Shown here: in pieces, positions 1 through 11,167 of the stretch
How the letters are laid out: each line of letters begins with the position of its first letter
How positions within the stretch are numbered: the stretch's first letter is position 1
Origin: Amoeboaphelidium protococcarum
Lineage: Eukaryota; Aphelidiomycota; Aphelidea
Length of the DNA: 64,000 nucleotides
Direction: 5' to 3'
Assembly (NCBI GenBank): GCA_023515745.1
Contig: JALECJ010000258.1
Location: forward strand, 2,827,164-2,891,163
Notes under the pieces: generated by a model
What the model saw: the letters and a program-made list of their open reading frames with translations, nothing else
Databases searched by the model: none
Told to the model about the DNA's origin: nothing
Program-made: the position numbers and the translations under genes

Positions 1-2
1 AT

Positions 3-527
3 GCGCAGGAGGCCAAGTAGAAGGCATGGTAAGATTTAGGTGATATGGATAAAGAATAGGCTCAGCGACGATACCTGGATCTGGTGAAGAATGATCTCGG
101 TTTTAATCCATCATTGCCTGGCGGTTCTCTAACATAATAACCCACATAAGACTAGCAATTACCATCATTTGATACTTCACCGAGTAATAGTGCTGAAAAG
201 AGAGCGGAAGATGGTTAGAGTGACGAGAAGTTCAGCCAAGATCCTGAGGTTAATCGTTTGTTTTAGGCTGTGCTTGCTGGTGATTTGGCGCAAGTACGGG
301 AATTGGTAAATTAAGACAATATACAAGTACGTGATTCTTGTAATACATCATTACTTCATCATGCTGTTGATCAAGGGAACTTGGAAATTGTAATGTATCT
401 TGTTGGAGAGTGTGGTGCTGACATTAACGCACAGGATAATGAAGGGGAGACTCCTATCTCATATGCGTCCATTTGCGAATTCCCTGAAATTGAATAGTAT
501 TTGCGATCAATGAACAGCTCTGAGTGA
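3..527 (+). CDS. Acyl-CoA-binding/ankyrin protein, ACBD6-like (5' truncated by window edge)
   Basis: The frame is open from base 3 with TAA/TAG as Gln and stops at TGA 525-527. The first ~30 residues look like the last helices of an acyl-CoA-binding domain (AWQDLGDMDKEQAQ..YLDLV). A Gln/Ser-rich linker follows, then about three ankyrin-type units (LLHHAVDQGNLEIVMYLV, then GADINAQDNEGETPISYA). ACBP plus C-terminal ankyrins is the ACBD6 architecture: cytosolic proteins that bind long-chain acyl-CoA. The start codon and most of the ACBP domain lie outside the window. The translation keeps domain sense only if several TAA/TAG are read as Gln. The ankyrin part is clear; the ACBD6 name rests on the partial N-terminal domain. 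Confidence 0.75.
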
Positions 528-697
528 CTACACTGACTTGTATATTGTTGCTATACTTTTATTGCTTTTCGATTATCATCATGTTACAGAGAGAAGCCGT
601 TTATACAACTCCACAGCCTCAGGAACTCGGGAATGCTCCACCAGAAATGGGTCAAGAGCATACCTTAAATCTGCAATACTAATTTTGTCCTTTTGTA

Positions 698-1531
698 TCA
701 TTAGCTACCTGACAAACATACAAATCTACAAAATTTGATCATCATATTATTACTATCGATTGACTATAAATAAATTCTTACAAGTCGGACTTGTCGCACT
801 TTTTCAACTTGATCAGTGACACGTTCCAGTTTTGATATCGAGTCACTGAATATCAAGTGAATTTCTTACATGCCTATCACATCATCCCTCAGCAATTGAA
901 GATAGAATTCAAAGCATGATAGTGTGAGATTAGTCCAATGGAGCAAGTGATCGAATGCATTAAATGTTTACAAGCATTACACTATGCTGATGCAGAGATT
1001 TCTATGAGCAGCGAGCAACTCTTGAAAATCTTATTATGTCATTTAAATGGATAAACTCAACTAAGGATTATCTTTCAAGGCATGCAGTATATTATCAATT
1101 TACGCATGTTAATGATGTACCAATAGATTACTAACTTAACCATTAATGTCTTATATATCCGAGTGTTAGTGTAAAGAGGATCGAGGGAGAATATCAGCCA
1201 GTCCAGTTTATTTCATCATTTGCCATTTAACTGAATCCGTCATGGCATTATGCTCTTCCATTCTATCATTATTCTCATTGATCTTAAGCCCTTTATTATC
1301 TAGTTGTAGCACATAATGTGAAATTAAATCCCAAATCTCTTTCTAATCAGGCTTGATTGCCAGATATAAGAACCAATGATTGAATGGGTTATCCTATAGC
1401 TCGCTCCCACACTGCAATATCAGGTTCTCTAATTACGACTTGAGCTCTTTCGATTCTATAGAATTATTAATCACTTTTCGAGTTAGCTGTTCCAGTTGTA
1501 TCATGACATTTTCAAATACTTCAGTCTGCAT
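698..1531 (-). CDS. Unidentified protein, about 277 aa, partly coiled-coil
   Basis: An open frame of 278 codons on the minus strand, using TAA/TAG as Gln, ends at TGA (698-700). It starts at the first in-frame ATG (1531), with the frame open upstream to 1615. The N-terminal part has heptad-like segments (MIQLEQLTRKVINNS), the middle is rich in Leu, His and Gln, and the C-terminal part again looks helical (ISKLERVTDQVEKVRQVRL). I recognise no family. A second short frame (1745 to 1605) with its own ATG abuts it in another phase, so the true N-terminus may lie further upstream through an intron or frameshift I could not place. It lies tail-to-tail with the ACBD6-like gene and downstream of another coiled-coil gene on the same strand. 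Confidence 0.5.
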
Positions 1532-1786
1532 TGCATTGTCTCGACCAGTTTTTTCCAGTTCTTTTGAAACCTCAAAAAAGGAAAAAGTTTCTGTTTCAGA
1601 AATGTCATTTATCGTTCAGTCTAACTAGAGTGTGACGCGCTGATCTTGAATGTGTAAACTACTCAATAGCGCTTATGCACTATAAAAATCTTAAATGATG
1701 ATAAAAAGCTACTGTTGGCTTTGATTCATAGTAATAGAGTTTCATACGCGAAATCATAACAAAGTAATTAACAAAAACTATTAATA

Positions 1787-3535
1787 TCATTAATCTTCAT
1801 TCACTAGAGTGTGACCTTCGTCCAACTCATTTAAATCTTCAAGAAACGGTTCATTCTACAGATACTCGTCACTGCCCATCGTTGGTCTCTGTTCCTGATC
1901 GAGTGCATAGTTACTTCCGATAAACATCAATGACTCTCTGCTCGCAGCTTCATTCTGTCTGGCACTTGGTCGTTTCATAGATGAGTAAGCATCAGTAGGA
2001 CTGAGGAGAGTGCTTCTTTTGCCATAGTTGATATCATTCTCAGGTTCATTGACTGTAGCCATAAGGGAAGATGATTTTTAAATCTTGTTAGAGCGGCCAT
2101 CAGCGGTAACAGTGGATGCCACATTGTGGACCATAGTCTCCAACACTTTCACTCTATTCTCAATCGAATCTTTCCATTTGGTGTCTGTCTGGGATAGTCC
2201 GCGAGCAGAGACTTGCTTCTTTATCGACGCCAGCTCGTCGCGAAGCATAGTAATTTCTTGATGATGTACTGACGAGGACAGAATAGAATCTTCTGCATTC
2301 TAAGTGCCACTTTACAACTTTGAAATCTATGCCATAATCTTCTTCAAATTCACAATAAGCTCCTCGTGCAGCTTCTACTCTGATAGAGAGATTCTCTCAT
2401 CCAACTTTCTGACAATTTCATTCAAAGATTCCAGCTACTCAAAGATTTCATTCTCATCATACTCAGCAGATTGCCTGAAATTACGCACATATTATGATTG
2501 TCCATTCTCAAAATGATTCTATAGCTGCTTCACTTATTTAGCAAGAGCATCCACTCTAGTCATCTTTTAATTCAAAAACTCTTGGTTCTGCTCAATGGCT
2601 AAATATTCAGTTTATAACTTTGCCATGGCCTTGTTCAATCCAGGTATATTATAAACGGAAAGCTGCTTCTCTTGATCATACAGCTTGTTTTCAATCTCGA
2701 CCAATTTGCTTTACAAAGCATTTAATAGATTCTGTAATCTAGACTGTTGTGAATTAACAGATGACTGCTGCTATACTTGCTATTCTAAACTTGATACCTA
2801 AGAACCAAGTCTATCCACCATCTTTTCTAATCGTGCCACTTGACCAGAGTCATTCTATCTTTGCATAGTGTTGAATAAATTCTCCAACTAACGCAATTAC
2901 TGCTCCATAGTTTTGCATTTAATATGCAAACTATTACTATGATTCTAATCTCTGGACATGGAGTTCTAACTATTCACCACCTGATCAAGCTTGGATTAAA
3001 ATGATGCCTACTATCTATTCAACGCCTGACTGAAATCTTTATACATACCGTCTAATCTAGACTGCAATTACTCATTACTAGACTCTAGCAGTGATATCTG
3101 GCCACGAAGAGACTCCAACTCATTGTTACTTTAACTGCTGAAGGAAGATGCATTAGTCTTTCTGGGAGATGCACGAGGGGAATCAACATGCTTCTACTTA
3201 TAAACATAATTATTACCATTATTATCATTGTTGTTGTTATTATTACTGTAAGAGCTAAAACTTCTACTTAGCGAGTTTTAAACAGAGGTGGATTTTAGTG
3301 CAGAAGAAGCAGGAGGTGGAGGTGATGACTAACTGTTCTTCACTGGTTAGTAGACAGGCCGAAAACTATCTTCATAAAAATTCTTGGTCAAACCATCACT
3401 AGAGTGTTTCCGCTCCGTGTTTGATGCAGCAATAGCAATCTTCTGCGACTGAGCCAAGTCTCTACCAAACGCCCGAACACTTGAAGTACGGTGAATACTA
3501 CCAGCTCCACTCTTCCCAGTAGTCGGCCTAGACAT
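1787..3535 (-). CDS. Coiled-coil protein, about 582 aa, unidentified
   Basis: A 583-codon minus-strand frame from ATG (3535) to TGA (1787-1789). Residues ~1-120 are Ser/Pro/Asn-rich and low complexity (MSRPTTGKSGAGSIHRTSS, then a PPPP run and Asn runs). Residues ~125-430 form an almost continuous coiled coil with Gln, Glu and Leu at high density. The last ~100 residues are acidic and unstructured. Many heptad glutamines are encoded by TAA/TAG. An upstream in-frame ATG (3586) would add a hydrophobic stretch; the inner ATG gives the more usual soluble N-terminus. The design suggests a structural or cytoskeletal role, but no known domain is visible and no function is claimed. Confidence 0.7.
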
Positions 3536-3833
3536 GAATTTAAAGAATCTAATAATAAAGAGCAATACTCTATACAAACTCTGCACCTAGACTAAACAAG
3601 GAATCTATCTATATGATACAATACCAAAATTATTAGCAATGAAAGTCTTTGGAAGCAGCAGTTGTTTCAACCAGGAATGAAAGTTGAGCTGGGAGAAGAG
3701 AAAAGGTGAGAAAGATTTAAAGGAAAGGTTTTGAAACGACGGGCTTTGATTATGGAAAATCTAAAAAAAAAGTTTTAGCAGACTGCTGTAGTACCATCGC
3801 AATCAAATATCTACTGCGCATAAATACGAGATT
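3536..3833. promoter_or_regulatory. Divergent intergenic region, coiled-coil gene / PDCD2-like gene
   Basis: About 300 nt between two divergently transcribed genes, A/T rich with poly-A runs near 3765-3775. No gene is visible. It probably holds both promoters; no defined element was recognised. Confidence 0.35.
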
Positions 3834-4795
3834 ATGACTGTCGTATTGGGATTTGTTGATACTGAGCGACCTGACGTTGTGGATTTGACTGTCAGTAAAA
3901 TTGGTGGTTTACCGGTAATCGCATTCATTATTTTCATACGTACAAATTTGCAGGTGATAATTCTCACGTGTAGACTGCACCAACAGATTAGAATAGCGAA
4001 TTCAGATTAGATCCTTGTTAATGTGGAAGATGTGGTAAATTGATGAATCTGCTACTGCAGTTGTATGCTCCAGATGATGAAGTGGATAATTACGCGTTTC
4101 ACCGAGTGATCTACGTCTTTGTGTGCCGCGATTCAACTTGCATGATTGAAGGTAGAAATGAAGCTATCCGTGTAATTCGCGCTTAATGGTCTGAAGATGT
4201 AATTTGCCACAGCGTTGAAGATATGAGCGATCTGGTTAGTAATTCCCCTTACTAAGAGAGTTTCATGGTGCCTGAGGAGGAATCATCGATTAACATTGAT
4301 AATGCAGATGATATTGCCAGAGCTCTGGCTGCCTAGAAACTGACCGCTCCCTTTAATACAGATAATATCAACAACGATGATGCAATGGAAGAGTGTGAGG
4401 ATAGTGAGACTGGTGTCGATCGAATGTTTTTAAAGTTTCAAAAGAGAATTAGGAACGATCTGGATTAAGTGCTACGGTATGCTCGTTCTGTAGAATGTTC
4501 TAATCCTGAGCCATTATATGTGAGCGAGTAAAATATTCCACTACCAAAAGATATACCGCATTGTCCAAACTGCGAATCTGAGAGATCATTTGAATTCTAA
4601 TTGATGCCTCAAATTCTCAACCATCTCGGACTTGATCATCGAGACGCGAAATCTCTGGATTTCGGAAGTATCATAATCTATACTTGCTCATAGAGCTGCG
4701 ACCTGAGCGGTGGATATGCTGAGGAAATAGCGTGGCATTAACCATTCAGCTCCAATGGAATGCAAGATTAAATTCGTCAGGAAATGCAATAATGA
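3834..4795 (+). CDS. PDCD2/Tsr4 family protein (40S ribosomal protein chaperone)
   Basis: Two exons, 3834-3914 and 3974-4795, give about 300 aa. The N-terminus GFVDTERPDVVDLTVSKIGG is the PDCD2 opening. Next come the zinc-binding CQCGRCGKLMNLLLQLYAP and the HRVIYVFVCRDSTC block. The C-terminal PDCD2_C domain carries PHCPNCESERSFEFQLMPQ and DFGSIIIYTCSQSC. The family binds nascent uS5/Rps2 for 40S assembly. The 59-nt intron ends in GTGTAG; an inner CAG at 3951-3953 would shift the frame, so the later acceptor is chosen. The Trp usually found after the GG.P motif is not evident at the junction. An acidic Asp/Asn-rich linker separates the domains. Stop is TGA 4793-4795. Confidence 0.88.
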
Positions 4796-4941
4796 TAGAA
4801 TTTTTTATAACATGATAGAGATTTTCCTTTACTTGAATCGTCACTTTCTCTTTCAATCAATCTAAAAGCTTTCTCCTAATACAATACGATAAAAAGCATT
4901 GGAGAACGAGATATTATCCTAGGTACCTGTAGTGAAATAAA

Positions 4942-6063
4942 ATGTATGAGTTGGCATTTTGTATCGCTGGAATTTATGGATGCTTCCTTTCTTGGGGATT
5001 GCTGCAAGAGCGAGTCTCTACTACGCCGTACTATGCGCATGATGATCACTTGAAGTAGCATTAGCCAGCATACTTTAAGCATTTCGTATTCTTGAATTGT
5101 GTGTAAGCATTTATTGCCAGCCTAGTGTCTATAGTCTATATGTATTTAAGATAGCGGCGAACGCCAACTGGAAAAGTTGCATAGTAATCTGAATCTCTAC
5201 TTTTAAAGCCATCCGCTCAACTAATGTTGGATTTTGTCAAGGTGGCCGTTCTCTCCACGATTGCATCTCCATTTGGTTATGAGAGTCTGAAGCACGTTGA
5301 TTATCCCACAATGATTCTAGCCAAGAGTTGTAAACTGCTTCCAGTTATCATAATGAGCTATGTGCTGTATCGTAAAGTTCACGAATGGTACAAGTATGCT
5401 AGTGTTCTTTTGATCACTGCCGGCGTGTGTATATTCACCTTCATGCATCCCGCCAAGCCTGGTACTGTGGATGCGCGATAAAATAGTGTGTATGGACTTG
5501 TTCTTCTCGCTATCAATTTGCTCCTTGATGGAGTCACTAACAGTACACAGGATAATATCTTTAGTCAGTACAAAGAGGTGAACGGGGCTCATATGATGTT
5601 TTACATGAATCTCATATCATCGCTCTTGATGTTATTCTACCTGGGTGCAATTACTCCTATCATGAGTGCGGACGGTTCAAATGCCTTGTTAGAAGCTTTG
5701 AAGTTCTTGTCCACTTATCCAGATTCTGTAGTAGATGTGGTAATATTTGGCTTTTTCGGTTCAGTTGGATAGTTGTTCATCTTCTACACTTTGGAAAGAT
5801 TTGGCTCTCTGGTTCTCGTTACGGTCAATGTCACCCGAAAGATGCTGTCCATGATACTGTCCGTGTTCTGGTTCAATCATCAACTTAACCTCAGTCAATG
5901 GGTCGCCGTCGGTGTTGTGTTTACTGGTATTGGCTTAGAAGCTTTCATGACGCGAAGATCTAAAATAGTATAGAGTCTGAATACTTCTAAAGTTAGTTCT
6001 AAAGATGTCAATGGTGATAATAGACTGACTAGATAGACCAAGACTAAAAGTAAAGTTAATTGA
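4942..6063 (+). CDS. HUT1: UDP-galactose/nucleotide-sugar transporter, HUT1/SLC35B1 type
   Basis: A single 374-codon exon from ATG 4942 to TGA 6061. The N-terminus (AFCIAGIYGCFLSWGLLQERV) is the HUT1/SLC35B1 signature. Ten or so hydrophobic segments follow, with characteristic blocks FGYESLKHVDYPTMILAKSC and LVTVNVTRKMLSMILSVFWF near the C-terminus. Members sit in the ER membrane and exchange nucleotides or nucleotide sugars. The C-terminal tail is Lys/Ser/Thr-rich and ends in KSKVN, which resembles a lysine-based ER retrieval signal (inference). Three internal TAA/TAG codons fall in hydrophilic positions. No intron. Confidence 0.92.
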
Positions 6064-6102
6064 ATGCTCTTACTGAATTTATTCATTATGCATTGATATG
6101 CC

Positions 6103-7521
6103 TCATTCGGACTGATATCCTTCATCCATATATTCAATTTCGGCTAGATCAAAATCTGGATCATCTTTAGTACCCTTTCTCAAGTCACTATCTGTCTCAT
6201 ATTCAGCGTCGTCTCCAATTGATATATCATCTTCATCGGCATAACTGACAGGGCGCTTTCGTCTTCTCTTCTCTCTTTACGAAGATTGATCTTATGTCAT
6301 TGGCTTCATAGGCTTGATCACAGGCTTCAAGTTAATTTATGAACGGGCTTTCGCCGCGGATTTACTTTTGCTAATGCTCTACTTCTTCATTGGAGCGACT
6401 GGCAGGGCTTCAAGTATTGGGTCAGTCAACTCAGGAACTATACTTTCACGTTCAGCTTATCTAGACGATTGTGGTACTTACTACGGACGCTATTTCAACT
6501 TTTACAAGTCCTCAAACTTTTTTAACTGCAGTTTGGCCTACTGTTAAGCCTATTTCTATAGCAAGCGCAATTGACGCAGCTCATCAGCCTTCTTAGCCTT
6601 TATGACCTGCTTGTAGACTTCCATATTCTTGCGCACATCGCGAATCACCTTAGAGGTATCCAGAGTAAACATTACAGCATAGTGATCACTAATCATTCTA
6701 GGATACAAACTATGCATATTTATGCCGCGGACTTCAGGTGATCCGATGCGCATCACTCGGCCTGACTGAGGTACTATTGAATGCTTGAACACTTAGTGAG
6801 TGAAAGCACGGTCATACTTCTTCACGGTCGCGCCTTGCGTCATTGTCGACCCGCCATCCGTTATAATCTCATAATACTTGTCCGCGTCGAACATCTATAA
6901 AGATTTTTTATCCTCCACAGTCAAACTCGGTGTATCAGCATTAAGATCCCCAACGACCACTATGGATGAGTAATCATTGAACGCCTCTTGATTGAGTAGA
7001 GATGAGTATCGCTGGTCCAGTCCTTTCATCTCTTTTAGCACATTGTCTGGACTGGTATGCACGCAGATGAGCATAAACTTAAAGTACACGGGAAACCAAA
7101 AACCTTACTTAACTTGGAACTATACAGCATACGGGTTACGATTCGCGTCTTCAATTTACAACTCTGCGCTGCCAATTAGCTCAACTTTATCCGCGCGGTA
7201 GAATACGGCAACCTGCTCCGTGTATCGTCCACTACCAACCGTAGGACTCAATATTGAGAGAAACTTCAACTTTCTATAGCGGTTGTAAAGCTGCTATTGC
7301 AAGATCTGATAAGACTTTTATGATAAATCAGTCATCTCCAGAGCTATAAAGATATCACATGAGGCAATCTCTTGCAGAATCACAGATAAGATCTTCCCAT
7401 CATATTATTGAACTTTCAATGGCCCAAAGCGCTGTAGATTATGACTACAAACTTTAATGTGACTAGCACATACGGCAGCGATAGCGACCAGGAGACTCAC
7501 AACCAAACGTACGACTTGCAT
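6103..7521 (-). CDS. Secreted DNase I-like endonuclease with long charged C-terminal tail
   Basis: A 473-codon frame starting with a signal peptide (MQVVRLVVSLLVAIAAVCAS). The endonuclease/exonuclease/phosphatase fold of DNase I follows: SHNLQRFG start, catalytic Glu in FIALEMTD, His in LICVHTSP, VVVGDLNAD (GDxN), YDRAFTH and MISDHYAVMF (SDH). These match the DNase I motif order, so phosphodiester hydrolysis of DNA outside the cell is the expected activity. Unlike DNase I it carries ~170 extra C-terminal residues: a Gln/Lys-rich helix, a basic KREKRRRKR-like patch and an acidic end. The adjacent gene at 7735-8955 is a paralogue in the same orientation. Start chosen for the signal peptide. Confidence 0.85.
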
Positions 7522-7734
7522 ACTATTAGTTAACTAAGGTTCAATATGAGATGTGAAAAAAAATGCTTAGTGCTGCGATAATCAATACTTTGTTTGGTAT
7601 GCGCCACACTCGCCCCGTAAATCGATTAGTTTCACAAACGCCACACGATTACTGCACACTATGGCCCAGATTAAACTGTCATTGAGCTGAAATATGAGAA
7701 TATTGAGCACTAAAATTGCAAAATACATTTAATA

Positions 7735-8955
7735 TCATAGAGTAATTATTCTGGGCATAGCGCTACTTTAGCCAAACACTCTTGAATTAAATCGTCGATT
7801 TAAAGTTTGCGAATGAGGTATCTGAAATTTCCCTGGAACTCTAGGCAATGCTTGCGCAGCAACATCACGCTTCATAGGCTTATTCTTATTTTTATAAGCT
7901 GTCATATCGCGATTAACAACAATAGAGCGAGATCGCTGTTCAACAGCTTCACTCAACTCCATATCAGCAAATGCCATATTGAGATCATTCGCCTGATCCA
8001 CGAGAGTTCCTTCAATCACTTTGGAAGTGTCCAATTAAAATCTTATCGCGTAGTGATCACTAATTTACTCTGCGGTAAGTCCCCTCATATGAACATAATT
8101 AAAATCACGGGATCCAATCTTTACTACATGTCCAGACAGAGGAACAATCGACTCCTCAAGTAATTTGTGAGTAAAGGCGCGGTCCAGCATTTTCGGTATA
8201 TTCTCCTTTGTCATTGAGTTGTCACCAATGATAATGTTATTATATTTGGCAGGATCAAATAAAGGAATTTTAGATTTATCAGCAATGGTCAAATAAGGCG
8301 CATCAGCGTTAAGATCTCCAATAAGAACAATGTTAGACAGATCAGAGGCAAGACCACTACGCAAAATATTCAAGTACCGAAAAGACAGAGATCGCAGCTC
8401 TTCGGGAGCATCTTTAGGGGAGACGTGCGTAGTAAGTAGCATAAAGCGAAATGGTTTCCGCACCTTTTTCCTGCCAAAGTTAAAAATTCTACTCCATCCA
8501 TTCTGCTGCTTCCGTTGTTACTGCAACTCACGAGCGTCTGGACGCGCTTCAAATACAATCGCGTAAGGATTTCTCTTGACGCCTGCAGTCTTCACTTCTT
8601 TACCAAGCAGGTATTGCACTGATTTACTTCTATAAAATACGATCATCTATTCTTGATAACCTCCCTCTCCCAGCTGAGGACTAATCGCTATATTGTACGG
8701 CTCATCTCCAGATCGTTCGCTTAGACGAGCCAGCATTAAATTGATCACCTGAAAGCTGACATCTTGAATCTCTTGCGCTATAAACACGTCGCAGTCCAGG
8801 ATCTCATCAATCACAACTTGCAACAGGCGACCATCATATGACTATGCCTTGGAGATTCCAAAATTCTTCAAATTATGGCTACAAATATCCAACAGCCTTG
8901 AATGGCATAGCTATAGAAGTAAAATCAGCGTAAAGACAATGAAGAGCTACATCAT
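7735..8955 (-). CDS. Secreted DNase I-like endonuclease (tandem paralogue)
   Basis: A 407-codon frame with signal peptide MMQLFIVFTLILLLQLCHS. DNase I family motifs are all present: SHNLKNFG, VFIAQEIQD (catalytic Glu), TTHVSPKDAPEELRSL (catalytic His region), IVLIGDLNAD, LDRAFTH and ISDHYAIRF. It lies immediately upstream (minus-strand sense) of the sister enzyme at 6103-7521, and the two share order and spacing of motifs, indicating local duplication. A basic GRKKVRKP insertion precedes the His motif. The C-terminal tail after SDH is ~95 residues, shorter than in the sister. Predicted extracellular nuclease; substrate preference cannot be read from sequence. Confidence 0.87.
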
Positions 8956-9212
8956 TGGCGTCTACAAATTACCGCGCGCTATTTATAAACTACAGCGACC
9001 GGCTTATTGATGACTTTGCGAGAGAAGATGGGAATTTTTATTGAGTTTTCGATCAAGAATGTTAAAATATCTCAATTTACAGTATAACTAGTATAGACTC
9101 TTAAATTCTCTAACTATTTCTCCTCCCACAGAGCTGTTATTTACTGTATTAAATGTCACATCCCAATTATTAAAAAGTTTTCTCCTTTATCCCGGAAGAT
9201 TTGCGGATTCCT

Positions 9213-9878
9213 ATGCCTGTTGCTGGAGACTGGCAGCCTGATCATGGCATACCCATAGGTACGTCTCGCCATATCAGAATTGATCTATTCACACTTTTGA
9301 TTTAAGTTTTACGTATATACTCATCATTGTTAGTGTAGCGCATGTTAGGCCGAATATGACTAGCTTGTAATTGTGTGGTATAATAACTGATGTGAAATAG
9401 GAAGCTAGTAAAGGTGGCCAAGATTTGGAGTTTTATCAGTTCACGTTGAGTGACGCGTCGGGAAGTGTCACTTTGTACCTGGTTGGTGAGGCCGGACTTG
9501 CATTTAAACACATGGATATTGTGCGAATAAGTGGTGGCCGCACTAGGCTCTTCAAAGATCAAATATCAGTGTATGTGAAGAAAGATACTGGTAGTATAGT
9601 GCGCACTGGGCAGTTCAATATGCTGTTCAGCTTTAAGCCTAACTTATCAGACATGGACTGGGTAATGAATCCAGCAAATCCGAGATAATGGGTAAGTTTT
9701 CGATACTACTACCGCAGAACCTACACCCTCATGTGCTCATACCATCGTATAAAAACGTATTCGAAATATGTAGATACCAATTCTTACAGGAAGCGCGTAA
9801 AAACTTCGATAAGCAGAAAAGTACGGCCATCAACCACAGCCTTCATGTGCCTCTAACAACGACTCATTCAAGTTGTGA
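9213..9878 (+). CDS. Single-stranded DNA-binding OB-fold protein, SOSS-B/NABP-like
   Basis: Three exons (9213-9258, 9339-9691, 9774-9878) give 167 aa; both introns end in TGTAG. The OB fold begins at IAHVRPNMTSLQLCGIITDV, followed by FTLSDASGSVTLYLVGE, FKHMDIVRISGGRTRLFKDQ and GQFNMLFSF, which align with the human SOSS-B1 order (IKPGLKNL..., DKTGSI..., PGDIIRL..., GRGGDLQKIGEF). The family binds ssDNA in the SOSS/INTS3 repair complex. A shorter second intron ending at CCGCAG (9717) would give a longer tail to 9924, but breaks the TGTAG rule seen elsewhere in the window. The low-complexity tail is expected for the family. Confidence 0.68.
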
Positions 9879-10038
9879 GCTTTGCTCTATCGCAAACCCA
9901 TCTATAATCCACTATCTAACATGAAATGACTTCCTTGCCTCTCAAGCAATATAAAAATATATACGTATAGATCAAAGATTACAACTTGAAAACCTTTCTA
10001 CATTGAATTTGATGTATTCTTCAGTATAATAATAGCTT

Positions 10039-10296
10039 TCAATGCTTCTCTCCATGAGACTATTTCCCATCACTGTGTGAGTGCCCATGATGACCGTGCT
10101 TATCTGCAAATAGAAAGTAATCAGCCACACAATATACAGCGAACGCAGCACTGGCATATCCAAATCCAGGAAGCAATTATCTCCATGTAAACTTGCTCGC
10201 CACCAACGGGTGTTTGTATCTCCACTCCTCAGCTCTATACCAAGGATCTTTAAATCGAGGACCGTCCCATTTATTCTGCGGAAATAGCGCTGACAT
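10039..10296 (-). CDS. NADH:ubiquinone oxidoreductase subunit NDUFB3/B12 homologue
   Basis: An 85-residue frame. The N-terminus has the subunit's signature: WDGPRFKDPWYRAEEWRYKHP, then a segment turning into a single membrane helix (LLPGFGYASAAFAVYCVADYFLF) and a His-rich tail (KHGHHGHSHS). NDUFB3 is an accessory subunit in the membrane arm of complex I in the inner mitochondrial membrane. Two TAG codons supply Gln. Its presence implies the organism keeps complex I, unlike Saccharomyces and the microsporidia. Length fits the family (75-100 aa). Confidence 0.82.
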
Positions 10297-10517
10297 TTTA
10301 TTATTATTATTATTATTCAGTTGATTACAGCGTTAGTAAAATGTATTCTGAATTCTCAAGAGCGTACGCTATATAAAGAAGTAAGTAAACTATCCACCAA
10401 TACGCAATACTTTGAGTGTGATATCTCAACAACAAAGTAAAAAGAGAATTCCGCCCGAAAGAAAGTTTTCTCGCTCTTGCAGCAGATCAAACGCATACAA
10501 AAAAGAAGAGAAGCGTG
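10297..10517. promoter_or_regulatory. Divergent promoter region NDUFB3 / APC11 with TTA microsatellite
   Basis: About 220 nt between divergent start codons. It contains a short (TTA)n repeat at 10299-10317. No further motif recognised. Confidence 0.3.
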
Positions 10518-10905
10518 ATGACGCGATTGCAAGTTACAATAAAGAGTACGTTGCTCATTGAAACTAGTAGTGTATTCACTTAGTACAATATAGTGTAGAT
10601 TGGAATGCTGTTGCCAAGTGGAAATGGGATGTACCTAATGAAGATATTTGTGGAATTTGCAGAAGTCCGTATGATTCAGCATGTCCGTAATGTCGATTCC
10701 CTGGTGATGACTGTCCTTTGAGTAAGATTACATTGAGTTTTCCGCTAAAAAAAGACAACTAGATATAATTATTCATTTAAATGTAGTTGTGGGACAGTGT
10801 AAGCATTGCTTTCATATGCATTGCCTATTGAAATGGATCGCTTCTCCATCATCGCAGCAGCAATGTCCGATGGATAGAAAGCCGTGGGTAACTGCCTCAG
10901 ATTGA
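10518..10905 (+). CDS. APC11: Anaphase-promoting complex subunit 11 (RING-H2 finger)
   Basis: Three exons (10518-10545, 10599-10721, 10787-10905) give 89 aa. The product starts with VTIKNWNAVAKWKWDV and shows the APC11 RING-H2: CGICRSPYDSACPQC, then FPGDDCPL, GQCKHCFHMHCLLKWI and QQQCPMD. APC11 is the catalytic RING subunit that recruits the E2 in the anaphase-promoting complex. The first acceptor (TGTAG at 10594-10598) recreates the conserved N-W-N junction; the second intron (65 nt) splits PL|IVGQC. Both introns end in TGTAG. One conserved-region Gln (ACPQC) is a TAA codon. Length matches the family (84-165 aa). Confidence 0.93.
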
Positions 10906-11039
10906 ATTTTTTTGCTTTGTATATTTAACCATGAAATGATGCCTTGAAATAAATTGTGCTATTTCCGTATTTTTCGTGTATTGTAATTACCATTGTGTCT
11001 TGTCTTGATTTATTCAGGTGTCCCTGCCTTAACATTACA

Positions 11040-11068
11040 GTACTTTCTCTCTCTCTCTTTCAAGCTAA
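11040..11068 (+). promoter_or_regulatory. CT-repeat tract upstream of a start codon
   Basis: A pure pyrimidine run with a (TC)n core, ~100 nt upstream of the ATG at 11168. A similar run lies upstream of the HUWE1-like gene (19694-19712). Probably a promoter-proximal pyrimidine patch; inference from position only. Confidence 0.3.
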
Positions 11069-11167
11069 ACTTCCCTGAAACAACGTCTCTTTCTGAGTTT
11101 CAGTGAAACAAAAGTTTGCACAACTTGGACTTACCGCAGCTCATAGTATTTAGAAGCAATAAGAACG

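Noticed and set aside
1624-1817. A 13-nt direct repeat (ACTAGAGTGTGAC) about 180 nt apart
   Set aside because: Too short to distinguish from chance; one copy lies in coding sequence of the coiled-coil gene and no wider similarity surrounds it.
3951-3953. CAG acceptor for the PDCD2 intron
   Set aside because: Shifts the reading frame to a premature TGA; the GTGTAG at 3968-3973 restores the PDCD2 zinc-binding segment.
9692-9717. 26-nt intron in the SOSS-B-like gene ending in CCGCAG
   Set aside because: Very short and breaks the TGTAG rule; an 82-nt intron ending at 9773 in ATGTAG fits better.
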